Assembly (NCBI GenBank): GCA_029068555.1
Contig: JAIECJ010000149.1
Coordinates: 1 to 64,000, forward strand
Origin: Lachnospiraceae bacterium
GTDB taxonomy: Bacteria > Bacillota > Clostridia > Lachnospirales > Lachnospiraceae
Direction: 5' to 3'
DNA: 64,000 nt
Shown in pieces: positions 17,957-27,108 of this stretch. The notes beneath the pieces were generated by a model. The model had not been told where the DNA came from and ran no database searches. It saw only the letters and a list, made by a program, of their open reading frames with translations. The position numbers were made by a program, and so were the translations under genes. Each line of letters begins with the position of its first letter. Within the stretch, counting starts at the first letter, position 1.

Positions 17957-19693
17957 ATGAGAACAAAAAAGATACTATCTGTTTTGCTGGCAACTGCGAT
18001 GATGTCGGCAATGTTTACAGGCTGCAGCGGCAGTGACTCTGCGCAGACAGGTACAAGTACAAATGAAGGTGCAAGTACAGGTACGCAGGCAGGAGACAGC
18101 GGAAATAAGGAAGCATCAAATTCAGGCGATATAAAAGAGTTTACGGCGTTCTTTGCAGTTCCTGGATCGGAGATCAATGATGACAATGAGATTCAGCAGA
18201 TGATTGCAGAAAAAACCGGGGCAAAGGTAAAGGAGACATGGCTTACGGGGCAGACAGCACAGGAGGCAGTTGGTACCCTGATTGCAGGCGGCGAGTATCC
18301 TGACTTTATTGATGGCGGAGACGGTATGGCACAGCTCTATGATGCTGGTGCGCTGGTGGCGCTGGATGACTATATTGACAAGTACCCGAATATCAAGGAA
18401 TTCCTGACTGAGGAGGAGTGGGACAGACTCAGACAGAACGATGGACATATTTATTGGATACAGCAGTTTGGTAATATTTACGGGGAAGAGAAGGCAACCA
18501 CACACAACGACGAGGCATTCTGGATTCAGACAAGGGTGCTCGAGTGGGCAGGATATCCCGAGGTACATACCATGGATCAGTACTTTGACTTAATTGAGCG
18601 TTACAATGAGGCAAATCCTACCATGGAAGACGGCACGGCAAATATTCAGTATACAATTCTGTGTGATGACTGGCGTTATTTCTGCCTTGAAAACGCACCA
18701 GAGTTCCTCGACGGATATCCCAATGATGGAAGCTGTATCGTTGATCCGGACACACTCACGATCATCGACTATAATACGACGCCGACGGCAAAGAAGTATT
18801 TCCAGAAACTGAATGAGGAGTTTCAGAAAGGTGTTGTAGATCCTGAATCATTTACACAGACATACGACGAATACATTGCAAAGCTTTCTACAGGACGTGT
18901 GCTGGGCATGATCGATCAGTGGTGGAATTTTGCATACAATGTAAATGATTCCTTAAAGCAGCAGGGTCTTGATGTCAAGGGCTGTAACTATGTGCCGCTT
19001 CCGATTACGATTGAGGAGGGCATTAAGAACCAGTGGCACAATTCCGGCGGAACATTGAATGTAGCAAGCGGAATTGCCATCACGACAAGCTGTAAGGATG
19101 TTGAGGGCGCGATGCAGTTTATCAATGATCTGTTAGATCAGGAAGTGCATGATCTTCGTTTCTGGGGTGTAAAGGACGTGGACTACAATGTAGAAGAGAA
19201 CGGTGAGTTTTCCAGAACAGAGGATATGAGAATGCAGTCTTCTGATACAGCGTACAAAGCTTCCCATTCATGCACATATTCATACTTCCCGCAGTATACA
19301 GGTACAAGCAGGGACGGTGTCAATGCCATGAAACCAGAGAACCAGCCGAAAGAGTTTTATGACAGCTTAAGCAAGAATGTGCAGGATTGCTTTGCTGCAT
19401 ATGACGCGGAAACATATGTAGATATGCTTGGAACAAGTGAGGCTCCCGGACCATGGTATCCGATGTACTCTTACTCCAACAACATGACGACAGCTACAGA
19501 AGGCGGCATGGCGTGGGCAAAGATGGGCGAGATTAAACATGAATATCTTCCAAAAGTAGTTATGGCAAGTGATTTTGAGGGCGCATGGGAAGAATACATG
19601 AATGTATATAACGGCTGTAATCCACAGGCATTTGTGGATGAGATGCAGGCAGAACTCGACCGTAGAATGGCGGAGGCTGCAAAGTATAATTAA
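17957..19693 (+). CDS. Oligosaccharide ABC transporter substrate-binding lipoprotein (LplA/YtcQ-like)
   Basis: The 578-residue protein has a lipoprotein signal (MFTGCSG, lipidated C23), then a low-complexity S/T/G linker to about residue 50 and a large extracellular solute-binding domain. GGAGG precedes the ATG. It is followed by two permease genes of the LplB/YtcP type, with no ATPase gene in the cluster, so a shared MsmX-like ATPase elsewhere is expected. In Paenibacillus, homologous clusters with yesM/yesN import aldouronates from glucuronoxylan; here GH115, GH43 and GH8 genes downstream support a (glucurono)xylo-oligosaccharide cargo. A paralogue of the same domain, without the lipid-anchor cysteine, lies at 21681. 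Confidence 0.88.
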   Translation: MRTKKILSVLLATAMMSAMFTGCSGSDSAQTGTSTNEGASTGTQAGDSGNKEASNSGDIKEFTAFFAVPGSEINDDNEIQQMIAEKTGAKVKETWLTGQTAQEAVGTLIAGGEYPDFIDGGDGMAQLYDAGALVALDDYIDKYPNIKEFLTEEEWDRLRQNDGHIYWIQQFGNIYGEEKATTHNDEAFWIQTRVLEWAGYPEVHTMDQYFDLIERYNEANPTMEDGTANIQYTILCDDWRYFCLENAPEFLDGYPNDGSCIVDPDTLTIIDYNTTPTAKKYFQKLNEEFQKGVVDPESFTQTYDEYIAKLSTGRVLGMIDQWWNFAYNVNDSLKQQGLDVKGCNYVPLPITIEEGIKNQWHNSGGTLNVASGIAITTSCKDVEGAMQFINDLLDQEVHDLRFWGVKDVDYNVEENGEFSRTEDMRMQSSDTAYKASHSCTYSYFPQYTGTSRDGVNAMKPENQPKEFYDSLSKNVQDCFAAYDAETYVDMLGTSEAPGPWYPMYSYSNNMTTATEGGMAWAKMGEIKHEYLPKVVMASDFEGAWEEYMNVYNGCNPQAFVDEMQAELDRRMAEAAKYN

Positions 19694-19713
19694 GTTCATA
19701 TAAGCAATCAGAC

Positions 19714-19742
19714 AGGGCGGACAGATCAAATCGGTCCGCCCT
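19714..19742 (+). other. Stem-loop between binding-protein and permease genes
   Basis: AGGGCGGAC and GTCCGCCCT pair perfectly, and the stem can continue inside the loop through GAT/ATC. Only TTTG follows, so it is a weak terminator at best. Such stems are known to protect the upstream binding-protein mRNA and to lower permease expression. Confidence 0.6.
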
Positions 19743-19761
19743 TTGTAAAAGGAGTGAAAAT

Positions 19762-20691
19762 ATGGCTTCACAGGAAAAGAAGAAAAACATAACATGGAAA
19801 GAGATTAAAAAGCAGAAAGTATTGATCATATGGTCGCTTATTCTTGTGATCTATGGCGTGATCTTTTATTATCTCCCACTGGCAGGCTGGGCAATGGCTT
19901 TTCAGAACTATAAGCCTAAGGATGGACTGCTTCATTCAGCCTTTGTGGGGATGGATAAGTTCAAACAGTTATTTTCGGATGACAGTTTTATCCGTGTAAT
20001 CAGAAATACACTTGGCATGGGTGTGATTAATCTTGTTGTGACTTTTGTCATGGCAATTGTGTTTGCTATTCTGTTAAACGAGGTGAAATCAAACGGCGGC
20101 AAGAAGACGGTCCAGACAATTTCGTATTTGCCACACTTCCTTTCGTGGATTATTGTTACAGGTATTTTGCACGATGCATTATCCAGTACAGGTATCATCA
20201 ACGAACTCCTTTTGAAATTTCATATTTTAGATCAGCCGCTTAATTTTTTTGCTCATCCGAAGTTTTTCTGGCCGATTGTGGCTTTTGCAAATGTATGGAA
20301 AGAGACAGGATGGAATGCCATTATCTATCTGTCTGCGATTACGGCGATTGATCCGTCACTTTATGAGGCGGCAAACATGGATGGCGCAGGGCGCTGGGCG
20401 CGTATTCGCTATGTGACACTGCCAGGAATCAAGCCCACGATCATGATTCTGCTGCTGATGAATGTGGGTAATGTTTTAAATGCAGGATTTGAAATCCAGT
20501 ATCTGCTTGGAAATGGACTGGTACAGAGTGTATCACAGACGATCGATATTTATGTGTTGAAATGGGGTATCAGCCAGAACGATTTTTCTATCGGTACTGC
20601 GGCGGGTATCTTTAAAAGCTTTGTAAGTATCGTGCTGATTGTGATTGCAAACCAGATTGCAAAGAAAAACGGGGAAGAACGGTTATTCTAG
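19762..20691 (+). CDS. Oligosaccharide ABC transporter permease (LplB-like)
   Basis: The 309-residue membrane protein has six predicted membrane segments, beginning with IWSLILVIYGVIFYYLPLAG. The cytoplasmic EAA loop (YEAANMDGAGRWARIRYVTLP) contacts the ATPase. AAAGGAG lies ahead of the ATG. It forms the transmembrane pore together with the next gene, whose start lies 14 bp after this stop. Family and gene order correspond to LplB in oligosaccharide/aldouronate importers. Confidence 0.88.
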   Translation: MASQEKKKNITWKEIKKQKVLIIWSLILVIYGVIFYYLPLAGWAMAFQNYKPKDGLLHSAFVGMDKFKQLFSDDSFIRVIRNTLGMGVINLVVTFVMAIVFAILLNEVKSNGGKKTVQTISYLPHFLSWIIVTGILHDALSSTGIINELLLKFHILDQPLNFFAHPKFFWPIVAFANVWKETGWNAIIYLSAITAIDPSLYEAANMDGAGRWARIRYVTLPGIKPTIMILLLMNVGNVLNAGFEIQYLLGNGLVQSVSQTIDIYVLKWGISQNDFSIGTAAGIFKSFVSIVLIVIANQIAKKNGEERLF

Positions 20692-20704
20692 GAAGGAGAA
20701 GCAA

Positions 20705-21607
20705 ATGGAAAAGAATAGAAGCGGTAAAATAAAAACCTCTGTCTGGGATAAAGTGTTTGTTGTGTGCAATACCTTGTTTATGATTGCGTTTGTAGTCATA
20801 ACACTGTATCCGGTGTTGAACACACTTGCAATATCCCTTAATGATGGTACAGATGCGCTTAGAGGCGGCATTTATCTCTGGCCAAGAAAATGGACATTCA
20901 AAAATTATGTCACGGTGCTCCAGAAAGATAACCTGATTACGGGGGCATATATTACTGTCGCAAGGACAATTATAGGAACATTGCTCGCGTTAGTGGCAAA
21001 CGCAATTCTTGCATTTATCGTGAGTCGGAAAAATTTCATTTTCAAGCGTCCGCTTTCCCTGTTCTGGGTTATTACGATGTATGTGAACGGCGGTATGATT
21101 CCTACCTTTTTGCTGTACAGGAACCTTCATCTGACCAACAGCTTCTGGGTATATGTTGTTCCGGGCATGGTCAGCGCATTCAATATGCTGGTAATCCGTA
21201 CTTATATGGCGGGGATTCCTGACAGCCTTGAAGAATCGGCACAGCTTGACGGGGCAGGATATATGACAATTTTTGTCAAAATCATTTCTCCGCTCTGTAA
21301 GCCAGTGTATGCAACCGTTGCGCTTTTCGTGGCAGTAGGACAGTGGAATTCATGGTTTGATGCCATGCTCTACAACAGAATGAGCTCGAATCTGACCACA
21401 TTGCAGTATGAGTTGATGAAGCTGTTGTCATCCGTTACCAATCAGGGTACGTCTGCAGAGGCGATGAAGAATGCGGCGGGAACAGTAACACCGACATCCG
21501 TGCGTGCTGCTGCTACGGTTCTGACCATGCTTCCGATTATCTGCCTGTATCCGTTCCTGCAGAGATACTTTGTGACAGGACTTACCATCGGAGGTGTGAA
21601 AGAATAA
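20705..21607 (+). CDS. Oligosaccharide ABC transporter permease (YtcP/LplC-like)
   Basis: The 300-residue protein has six membrane segments, the first being VFVVCNTLFMIAFVVITLYP. Its EAA-type loop (EESAQLDGAGYMTIFVKIISP) pairs with the ATPase, and the C-terminus FVTGLTIGGVKE is typical of the family. The ATG at 20705 follows GGAAGGAG; an earlier in-frame start would overlap the previous gene and lacks a ribosome site. It is the second half of the permease for the importer whose binding protein is at 17957. Confidence 0.88.
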   Translation: MEKNRSGKIKTSVWDKVFVVCNTLFMIAFVVITLYPVLNTLAISLNDGTDALRGGIYLWPRKWTFKNYVTVLQKDNLITGAYITVARTIIGTLLALVANAILAFIVSRKNFIFKRPLSLFWVITMYVNGGMIPTFLLYRNLHLTNSFWVYVVPGMVSAFNMLVIRTYMAGIPDSLEESAQLDGAGYMTIFVKIISPLCKPVYATVALFVAVGQWNSWFDAMLYNRMSSNLTTLQYELMKLLSSVTNQGTSAEAMKNAAGTVTPTSVRAAATVLTMLPIICLYPFLQRYFVTGLTIGGVKE

Positions 21608-21680
21608 AAGGATAATATTGTCCGCCTATGGCAAAATGGGTATAATAAGAATACAGATACGATGAAAAGAGGGTGACAGG

Positions 21681-23330
21681 ATGAAGAAAAGAATTGTGAC
21701 AGGTATTATCCTGGCTGCAGTTGTCTTGTCTGTGTTCTTGTCAGCAAGGATGGCAGGCGGCAGCAAAAACACAAAAGTCAAAGAATTCACTGCTTTTTTC
21801 GATGTTTCTGAGAATGAGATCGATGAGTACAATGAGATCATGGAACTGATCGCGCAAAAGATCGGCGCACGCTGCCGGGAACAGTGGCTTGTGGGAAAGT
21901 CTTCGGAGGAGGCGATCGCCAGTTATATTGCAAGTGGAGAGTACACCGATTTTATTTCTGGAGATGTAGCTTTGTACGAGGCAGGCGCACTGATTCCCAT
22001 TGATCAGTACTGGGATGATTATCCAAACATCAAAAATTTTATGTCTGCAGAAAAATGGGACAGATTTAGACAGCCGGACGGACACATTTACTGGATTCCA
22101 CAGTTTGATGTTGTACATGGCAAATCCGCAGAGGTATTGCATGAGGGCGAAGCATTCTGGATACAGACACGTGTGCTTAAGTGGGCAGGATACCCTGAAA
22201 TACGGACAGTGGACGAATATTTTGACCTGCTTGAAGCATACGTGGCCGAAAATCGTGTGATGGAAGATCCGTTCCATCAAGGGGAAGTGATGGAGAATAT
22301 TCCGTTTACCATATTGTGTGACGACTGGCGGTATTTCTGTCTGGAAAATCCACCCCAGTTTCTTGACGGATATCCCAATGATGGCAGCTGCATAGTGGAT
22401 GTGGAGACCCAGACAGTGCAGGATTACAACATAACCCAGACAGCCAGGCGATATTTCAGGAAATTGAATGAAGAATACCATAAGGGAATCATTGATCGGG
22501 AATTTTTTACACAGAATTACCAGGAATACCTTCAAAAGCTTTCCAGCGGGCGTGTTCTTGGCATGGTGGATCAGTGGTGGCAGTTTGCATACGTGGTAAA
22601 CGGTTCCCTTGAAATGATGTCTGAGCAGGGCTGCGGCTATGTGCCGCTGCCTATTACGATTGACAGGCATGTGAAGAATCAGTGGCATATCAAACGCGGG
22701 GCAGAACTTAGTGTGGCTGACGGTATTTCCATCACTGTGAGCTGTGAGGATGTTGAGGGAGCCATGAAGTTTATCAATGACCTCTTAGATGAGGAGATTA
22801 TCAAGCTGAGGTACTGGGGCATTGAGGGAATAGACTATGAGGTGTATGAGAACGGAGTATATTACAGAACGGAAGAACAGAGGAATGCAGTGAGAAATCC
22901 GGAGTACAGCAGGGCGCATTTTTGCATGTATCCTTATTTCCCAAGAGTAGAGGGGATGCTGAGTGATGGGATCAATGCTTTTGCACCGGAATATCAGCCC
23001 GGTGAGTTTTTTGATGCGCTTGTGCCGGACGTCAAAGAGTGTCTGATTGCATATGGATGTAGAAATTATGTGGAGATGCTGGGGACGAATGAGGCGCCGG
23101 GACCATGGTACCCGATGTACTCGTATTCTGATATGCTGACGACTGACTCGGAGGCGGGCAGAGTCTGGGAACGGATGAACAGTGTCAAGAGGGATTTCTT
23201 GCCAAGAGTTGTGATGACGGATGATTTTGATGCGATGTGGCAGCAGTACATGGAAAATTATGCGGCGTGTCAGCCTGAAATTTTCTTTGCGGAGATGCAG
23301 CGGGAGCTTGAGCGCAGGGTTCAGCCATGA
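21681..23330 (+). CDS. Second solute-binding protein, paralogue of 17957, lacking a lipobox
   Basis: The 549-residue product is plainly homologous to the lipoprotein at 17957. Both begin the mature domain with KEFTAFF and share DDWRYFCLE, FLDGYPNDGSCIVD and GTNEAPGPWYPMYSYS (GTSEAPGPWYPMYSYS in the other). Its N-terminus (IVTGIILAAVVLSVFLSARMAGG) has a hydrophobic segment but no cysteine, so it should stay as a membrane-anchored protein or be released, not lipidated. The linker after the signal is also missing. It is tightly linked to the GH3 gene (15 bp). It could present a different oligosaccharide to the same permease or act as an extracellular co-sensor for the YesM kinase; neither is shown. 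Confidence 0.85.
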   Translation: MKKRIVTGIILAAVVLSVFLSARMAGGSKNTKVKEFTAFFDVSENEIDEYNEIMELIAQKIGARCREQWLVGKSSEEAIASYIASGEYTDFISGDVALYEAGALIPIDQYWDDYPNIKNFMSAEKWDRFRQPDGHIYWIPQFDVVHGKSAEVLHEGEAFWIQTRVLKWAGYPEIRTVDEYFDLLEAYVAENRVMEDPFHQGEVMENIPFTILCDDWRYFCLENPPQFLDGYPNDGSCIVDVETQTVQDYNITQTARRYFRKLNEEYHKGIIDREFFTQNYQEYLQKLSSGRVLGMVDQWWQFAYVVNGSLEMMSEQGCGYVPLPITIDRHVKNQWHIKRGAELSVADGISITVSCEDVEGAMKFINDLLDEEIIKLRYWGIEGIDYEVYENGVYYRTEEQRNAVRNPEYSRAHFCMYPYFPRVEGMLSDGINAFAPEYQPGEFFDALVPDVKECLIAYGCRNYVEMLGTNEAPGPWYPMYSYSDMLTTDSEAGRVWERMNSVKRDFLPRVVMTDDFDAMWQQYMENYAACQPEIFFAEMQRELERRVQP

Positions 23331-23345
23331 AAAGGAGGTAATCTA

Positions 23346-25475
23346 ATGGAATTAAATGAAAACAAACAGAAGTTAAAGGAGTACCGCGAGCGCGCAAAGG
23401 AGCTGGTGGCGCAGATGACACTCGAGGAGAAGGTAGAGCAGACGCTTCACCGGTCACCAGCGGTTGAGCGCCTGGGTATAAAGAAGTATAACTGGTGGAA
23501 TGAGGCGCTTCACGGTGTGGCAAGGGCAGGCACAGCGACAGTGTTTCCGCAGGCGGTCGGAATGGCGGCAACGTTTGACGAGGATTTGCTGGAACAGGTT
23601 GGAGAAGCGGTTTCCACAGAAGCGCGCGCGAAATTTAATATGCAGCAAAAAGGGAAGGATGCGGATATCTACAAGGGTCTTACGTTCTGGGCGCCAAATG
23701 TCAATATTTTCAGGGATCCGAGATGGGGCAGGGGGCATGAGACGTTCGGGGAAGACCCGTACCTGACAAGCCGGCTGGGTGTGCGCTATATACAGGGACT
23801 TCAGGGACATGATGAGAATTATCTGAAAGTTGCAGCCTGCGCGAAGCATTTCGCAGTACATAGCGGACCAGAGTCACTGCGGCATGCGTTTGATGCAATT
23901 GCCAACAAGCAGGATATGCGGGAGACCTATCTTCCGGCATTCAAGGCTTGTGTGCAGGAGGCGCATGTGGAGACTGTCATGGGCGCATACAACAGAACGA
24001 ACGGGGAACCTTGCTGCGGCAGCCATGAATTGCTGATTGATATTTTGAGGCAGGAATGGGGATTTGAGGGGCATGTGACTTCAGACTGCTGGGCGATTAA
24101 GGATTTTCACGAGGGACATAAAGTGACTTCAAATGCGCAGGAGTCTGTTGCGATGGCGATGGCAAACGGCTGCGATTTGAACTGCGGGAATCTGTTTACA
24201 TATCTGGTACAGGCAGTGAAAGAGGGGCTTGTGGAAGAGTCGCGCATTGATGAGGCTGTCATCAATCTGTTTACCTCGCGCATGAAGCTTGGTGTGTTTG
24301 ACAGAAAAGAGGATAATCCGTTTGACAGGATTCCGTATTCTGTGGTGGATTCCAGAGAAATGAGAGAGCTGAATAGGGAAGTCGCTGCAAAATCTATTGT
24401 TTTGTTGAAAAATGAAAACAATCTTCTGCCATTGGACAAAAGCAAGATTCACACGATCGGCGTGATTGGACCAAACGCGGACAGCAGGACAGCGCTGATT
24501 GGAAATTATGAGGGTACGGCGTCACGATATGTGACGGTGCTTGAAGGAATACAGGACTATGTCGGCGACGACGTGCGTGTGATGTATTCCATGGGATGTC
24601 ATTTGTACAAGGATCGGATGACAAGGCTTGCGGAGGCGAATGACCGGTGTGCAGAAGTACGTGGAGTCTGTGAGGAGAGTGACGTGATTATCGCTGTGAT
24701 GGGGATGGACGCCACACTAGAAGGTGAAGAAGGCGATACGGGAAATGAGTACGGAAGCGGAGACAAGCCAAATCTGAGACTTCCGGGAATCCAGCATGAT
24801 ATCCTTAAAGTCGCAAGCGAGTATGGAAAGCCAGTGATTCTCGTGGTACTCTGCGGCAGTGCGACGGCGCTTACATGGGAACAGGAGCATCTTAATGCGA
24901 TTATTCAGGGCTGGTATCCGGGGGCACAGGGTGGCAAGGCAATTGCGGATATTTTGTTCGGCGAGGCAAACCCACAGGGAAAGCTTCCGGTTACATTTTA
25001 TAAAACAATGGAGGAGCTTCCGGATTTCGAGGACTATTCCATGAAAGGGCGCACCTACCGCTACATGACACAGGAGGCGCTTTATCCGTTTGGCTACGGA
25101 CTTTCTTACACCGATTTTGCATACAGTGATGTGGCATTTGTAGGTACGCCAGATGTAAAGGATGGTGTTGAGATTACCTTTACAGTTAAAAACACAGGAG
25201 ACATGGACGGCACTGAGACGGTTCAGGCTTATGTGAAAGCAAAACGGGAAGGCACGCCAAATGCCCAGCTTAAGGGAATAAAGAAGGTGGACTTGAAGGC
25301 GGGCGAAGCTAAGACGATGACCATGAAGCTGCCCGCTGAGGCGTTTATGCTGTTCAATGAGGACGGCGTGGCAGAGTATATCACTGAAGGATATGAGATT
25401 AGTATCGGCGGTTCCCAGCCCGATGCAAGGAGCGCAGTCCTGACAGGAAAGAAGCCGCAGACATTGCATATTTAA
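23346..25475 (+). CDS. Glycoside hydrolase family 3, probable beta-xylosidase
   Basis: The 709-residue enzyme shows the GH3 N-terminal barrel (NWWNEALHGVARAG, PNVNIFRDPRWGRGHETFGE) with the nucleophile aspartate in HVTSDCWAI (D247). The C-terminal alpha/beta sandwich follows (IGVIGPNADSR), and a fibronectin-like domain ends it (EITFTVKNTGDMDGTETVQ). There is no signal peptide, so it acts on imported oligosaccharides. The sequence style is that of xylan-associated GH3 enzymes; a beta-glucosidase activity cannot be excluded by eye. AAAGGAGG precedes the ATG. It lies inside the importer/hydrolase operon between the second binding protein and a GH43 gene. Confidence 0.88.
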   Translation: MELNENKQKLKEYRERAKELVAQMTLEEKVEQTLHRSPAVERLGIKKYNWWNEALHGVARAGTATVFPQAVGMAATFDEDLLEQVGEAVSTEARAKFNMQQKGKDADIYKGLTFWAPNVNIFRDPRWGRGHETFGEDPYLTSRLGVRYIQGLQGHDENYLKVAACAKHFAVHSGPESLRHAFDAIANKQDMRETYLPAFKACVQEAHVETVMGAYNRTNGEPCCGSHELLIDILRQEWGFEGHVTSDCWAIKDFHEGHKVTSNAQESVAMAMANGCDLNCGNLFTYLVQAVKEGLVEESRIDEAVINLFTSRMKLGVFDRKEDNPFDRIPYSVVDSREMRELNREVAAKSIVLLKNENNLLPLDKSKIHTIGVIGPNADSRTALIGNYEGTASRYVTVLEGIQDYVGDDVRVMYSMGCHLYKDRMTRLAEANDRCAEVRGVCEESDVIIAVMGMDATLEGEEGDTGNEYGSGDKPNLRLPGIQHDILKVASEYGKPVILVVLCGSATALTWEQEHLNAIIQGWYPGAQGGKAIADILFGEANPQGKLPVTFYKTMEELPDFEDYSMKGRTYRYMTQEALYPFGYGLSYTDFAYSDVAFVGTPDVKDGVEITFTVKNTGDMDGTETVQAYVKAKREGTPNAQLKGIKKVDLKAGEAKTMTMKLPAEAFMLFNEDGVAEYITEGYEISIGGSQPDARSAVLTGKKPQTLHI

Positions 25476-25494
25476 AGAAAGAAGACAATGAAAC

Positions 25495-27054
25495 ATGGAG
25501 ACAAAGAGAAATCCTGTGATATATTCTGATTTTCCGGATCCGGATATTATACGTGTAGGTGATACTTATTATATGGCGAGCACTACAATGCATTTTATGC
25601 CAGGCTGTGATATCCTGCGTTCCTACGATTTGATGAACTGGGAATTTGTAATGCATGCGTATGAGATGCTTGATGATACCAGAGGGCATCGTCTGGAAGG
25701 AACAGAACAGATTTATGGACAGGGGATGTGGGCGCCTTCCCTGCGGTATCATGACGGAACATTTTATATATGTTTTACTGCGAATGACACGCATAAGACA
25801 TATCTTCTTATGGCTCAGAATCCGGAAGGACCATGGAAAAAACGGACAATAGAAGGCTTTTATCATGACAGTTCCCTGTTTTTTGATGATGACGGAAGCG
25901 TTTATATTGTTTATGGAAACAAGGAATTATATCTGACGGAACTGAATCCGGAGCTGACAGGACCGCTTGAAGGAGGGCTTTGCAGGCTCCTTGTTGAGGA
26001 TGTTGACAATGTCCATCTCGGGTACGAAGGATCACACCTGTATAAAAAGGACGGACGATACTATTTATTTACCTGCCACATTCCTGCATATGGTAATGCG
26101 TGGAAGTCAGAGGACTGCTTTATTGCGGATTCCCTGACAGACGTATTTAAGGGAAAATGTATTATTGATGACGACATGGGATATCACAGGCTTGGCGTTG
26201 CGCAGGGCGGTATGGTGGATACGCCGGATGGGGACTGGTATGCATTTATGTTTCAGGACAGAGGGGCTGTGGGCAGGGCGCCCCTGATCATGCCATTACA
26301 TTTTGACAAAGATGGTTTTCCGGTAGTTGGGGAGGATGGGACGGTTCCAGAATATGTCACAATCCCCAGTACCAGACCGGGGTATCAATATAAGCCCATT
26401 AATGGGGATGATGATTTTATTTATACACCGGATGCTGACGGAAAGATTCACCTGAAGCCATTTTGGCAGTTTAACCATAATCCGGCAGGCACACTTTGGT
26501 CAGTCACAGATCGTTCTGGTGCGTACAGGATTTATTCTGGTAAGATCTGTTCGAGTCTGACATATGGGTATAATACGCTGACGCAGAGGACATACGGACC
26601 GGAAAGTGAGGCATGGGTGACAGTGGATGCAGGTCATCTGAAGGATGGGGATTATGCCGGAATCAGTGCTTTTACGGGATGTTATGGAGCGATTGCTTTG
26701 ACAAAGGAAAAAGGCAGATATTACATTGTCATGCTTGGAAAACCTGCCCAGAATGATACGGTGTTTGGGGATTCGGATTTTCTTGAACCGGCGAAAGAGT
26801 ATGAGCGCGTTGCGATCGAATCTGAACTTGTCACGCTGAAGATACATGCGGATTTTACGGATATGCGGGATGAGGCGTCGTGCTTTTATCTTTCGAATGG
26901 GGAGTGGAACAGAATCGGCGTCTGTCAAAAACAGTATTTTAAGATGGATCATTTTACAGGATGCCGATTTGGATTGTTCCTGTTTTCTACAAAGCAGACA
27001 GGCGGCTATGCGGATTTTATGCAGTTTAGGTACAGGAAAGGTGACTGGCGGTAA
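25495..27054 (+). CDS. Glycoside hydrolase family 43, beta-xylosidase/alpha-L-arabinofuranosidase
   Basis: The 519-residue protein has a five-bladed GH43 domain with the three expected acidic residues: the base in YSDFPDPDI (D15), the modulator in YHDSSLF (D125) and the acid in GYEGSHLY (E178). From about residue 330 a C-terminal jelly-roll domain of the type found in GH43 xylosidases follows. There is no signal peptide, so the site of action is the cytoplasm. It lies 19 bp after the GH3 gene, and the ribosome site ahead of the ATG is weak, suggesting coupling to the upstream gene. It should remove xylose or arabinose from imported oligosaccharides. Confidence 0.88.
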   Translation: METKRNPVIYSDFPDPDIIRVGDTYYMASTTMHFMPGCDILRSYDLMNWEFVMHAYEMLDDTRGHRLEGTEQIYGQGMWAPSLRYHDGTFYICFTANDTHKTYLLMAQNPEGPWKKRTIEGFYHDSSLFFDDDGSVYIVYGNKELYLTELNPELTGPLEGGLCRLLVEDVDNVHLGYEGSHLYKKDGRYYLFTCHIPAYGNAWKSEDCFIADSLTDVFKGKCIIDDDMGYHRLGVAQGGMVDTPDGDWYAFMFQDRGAVGRAPLIMPLHFDKDGFPVVGEDGTVPEYVTIPSTRPGYQYKPINGDDDFIYTPDADGKIHLKPFWQFNHNPAGTLWSVTDRSGAYRIYSGKICSSLTYGYNTLTQRTYGPESEAWVTVDAGHLKDGDYAGISAFTGCYGAIALTKEKGRYYIVMLGKPAQNDTVFGDSDFLEPAKEYERVAIESELVTLKIHADFTDMRDEASCFYLSNGEWNRIGVCQKQYFKMDHFTGCRFGLFLFSTKQTGGYADFMQFRYRKGDWR

Positions 27055-27108
27055 AACAGGAAGTTGAAGGCTGAACTGTTACGTCGTTTGAGAGAGGAGA
27101 AAGTTACG

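Noticed and set aside
21741-22688. A 315-codon open frame on the minus strand opposite the second binding protein
   Set aside because: It lies entirely opposite a well-supported gene, shows no family features, and has no ribosome site; it is a shadow of the real frame.
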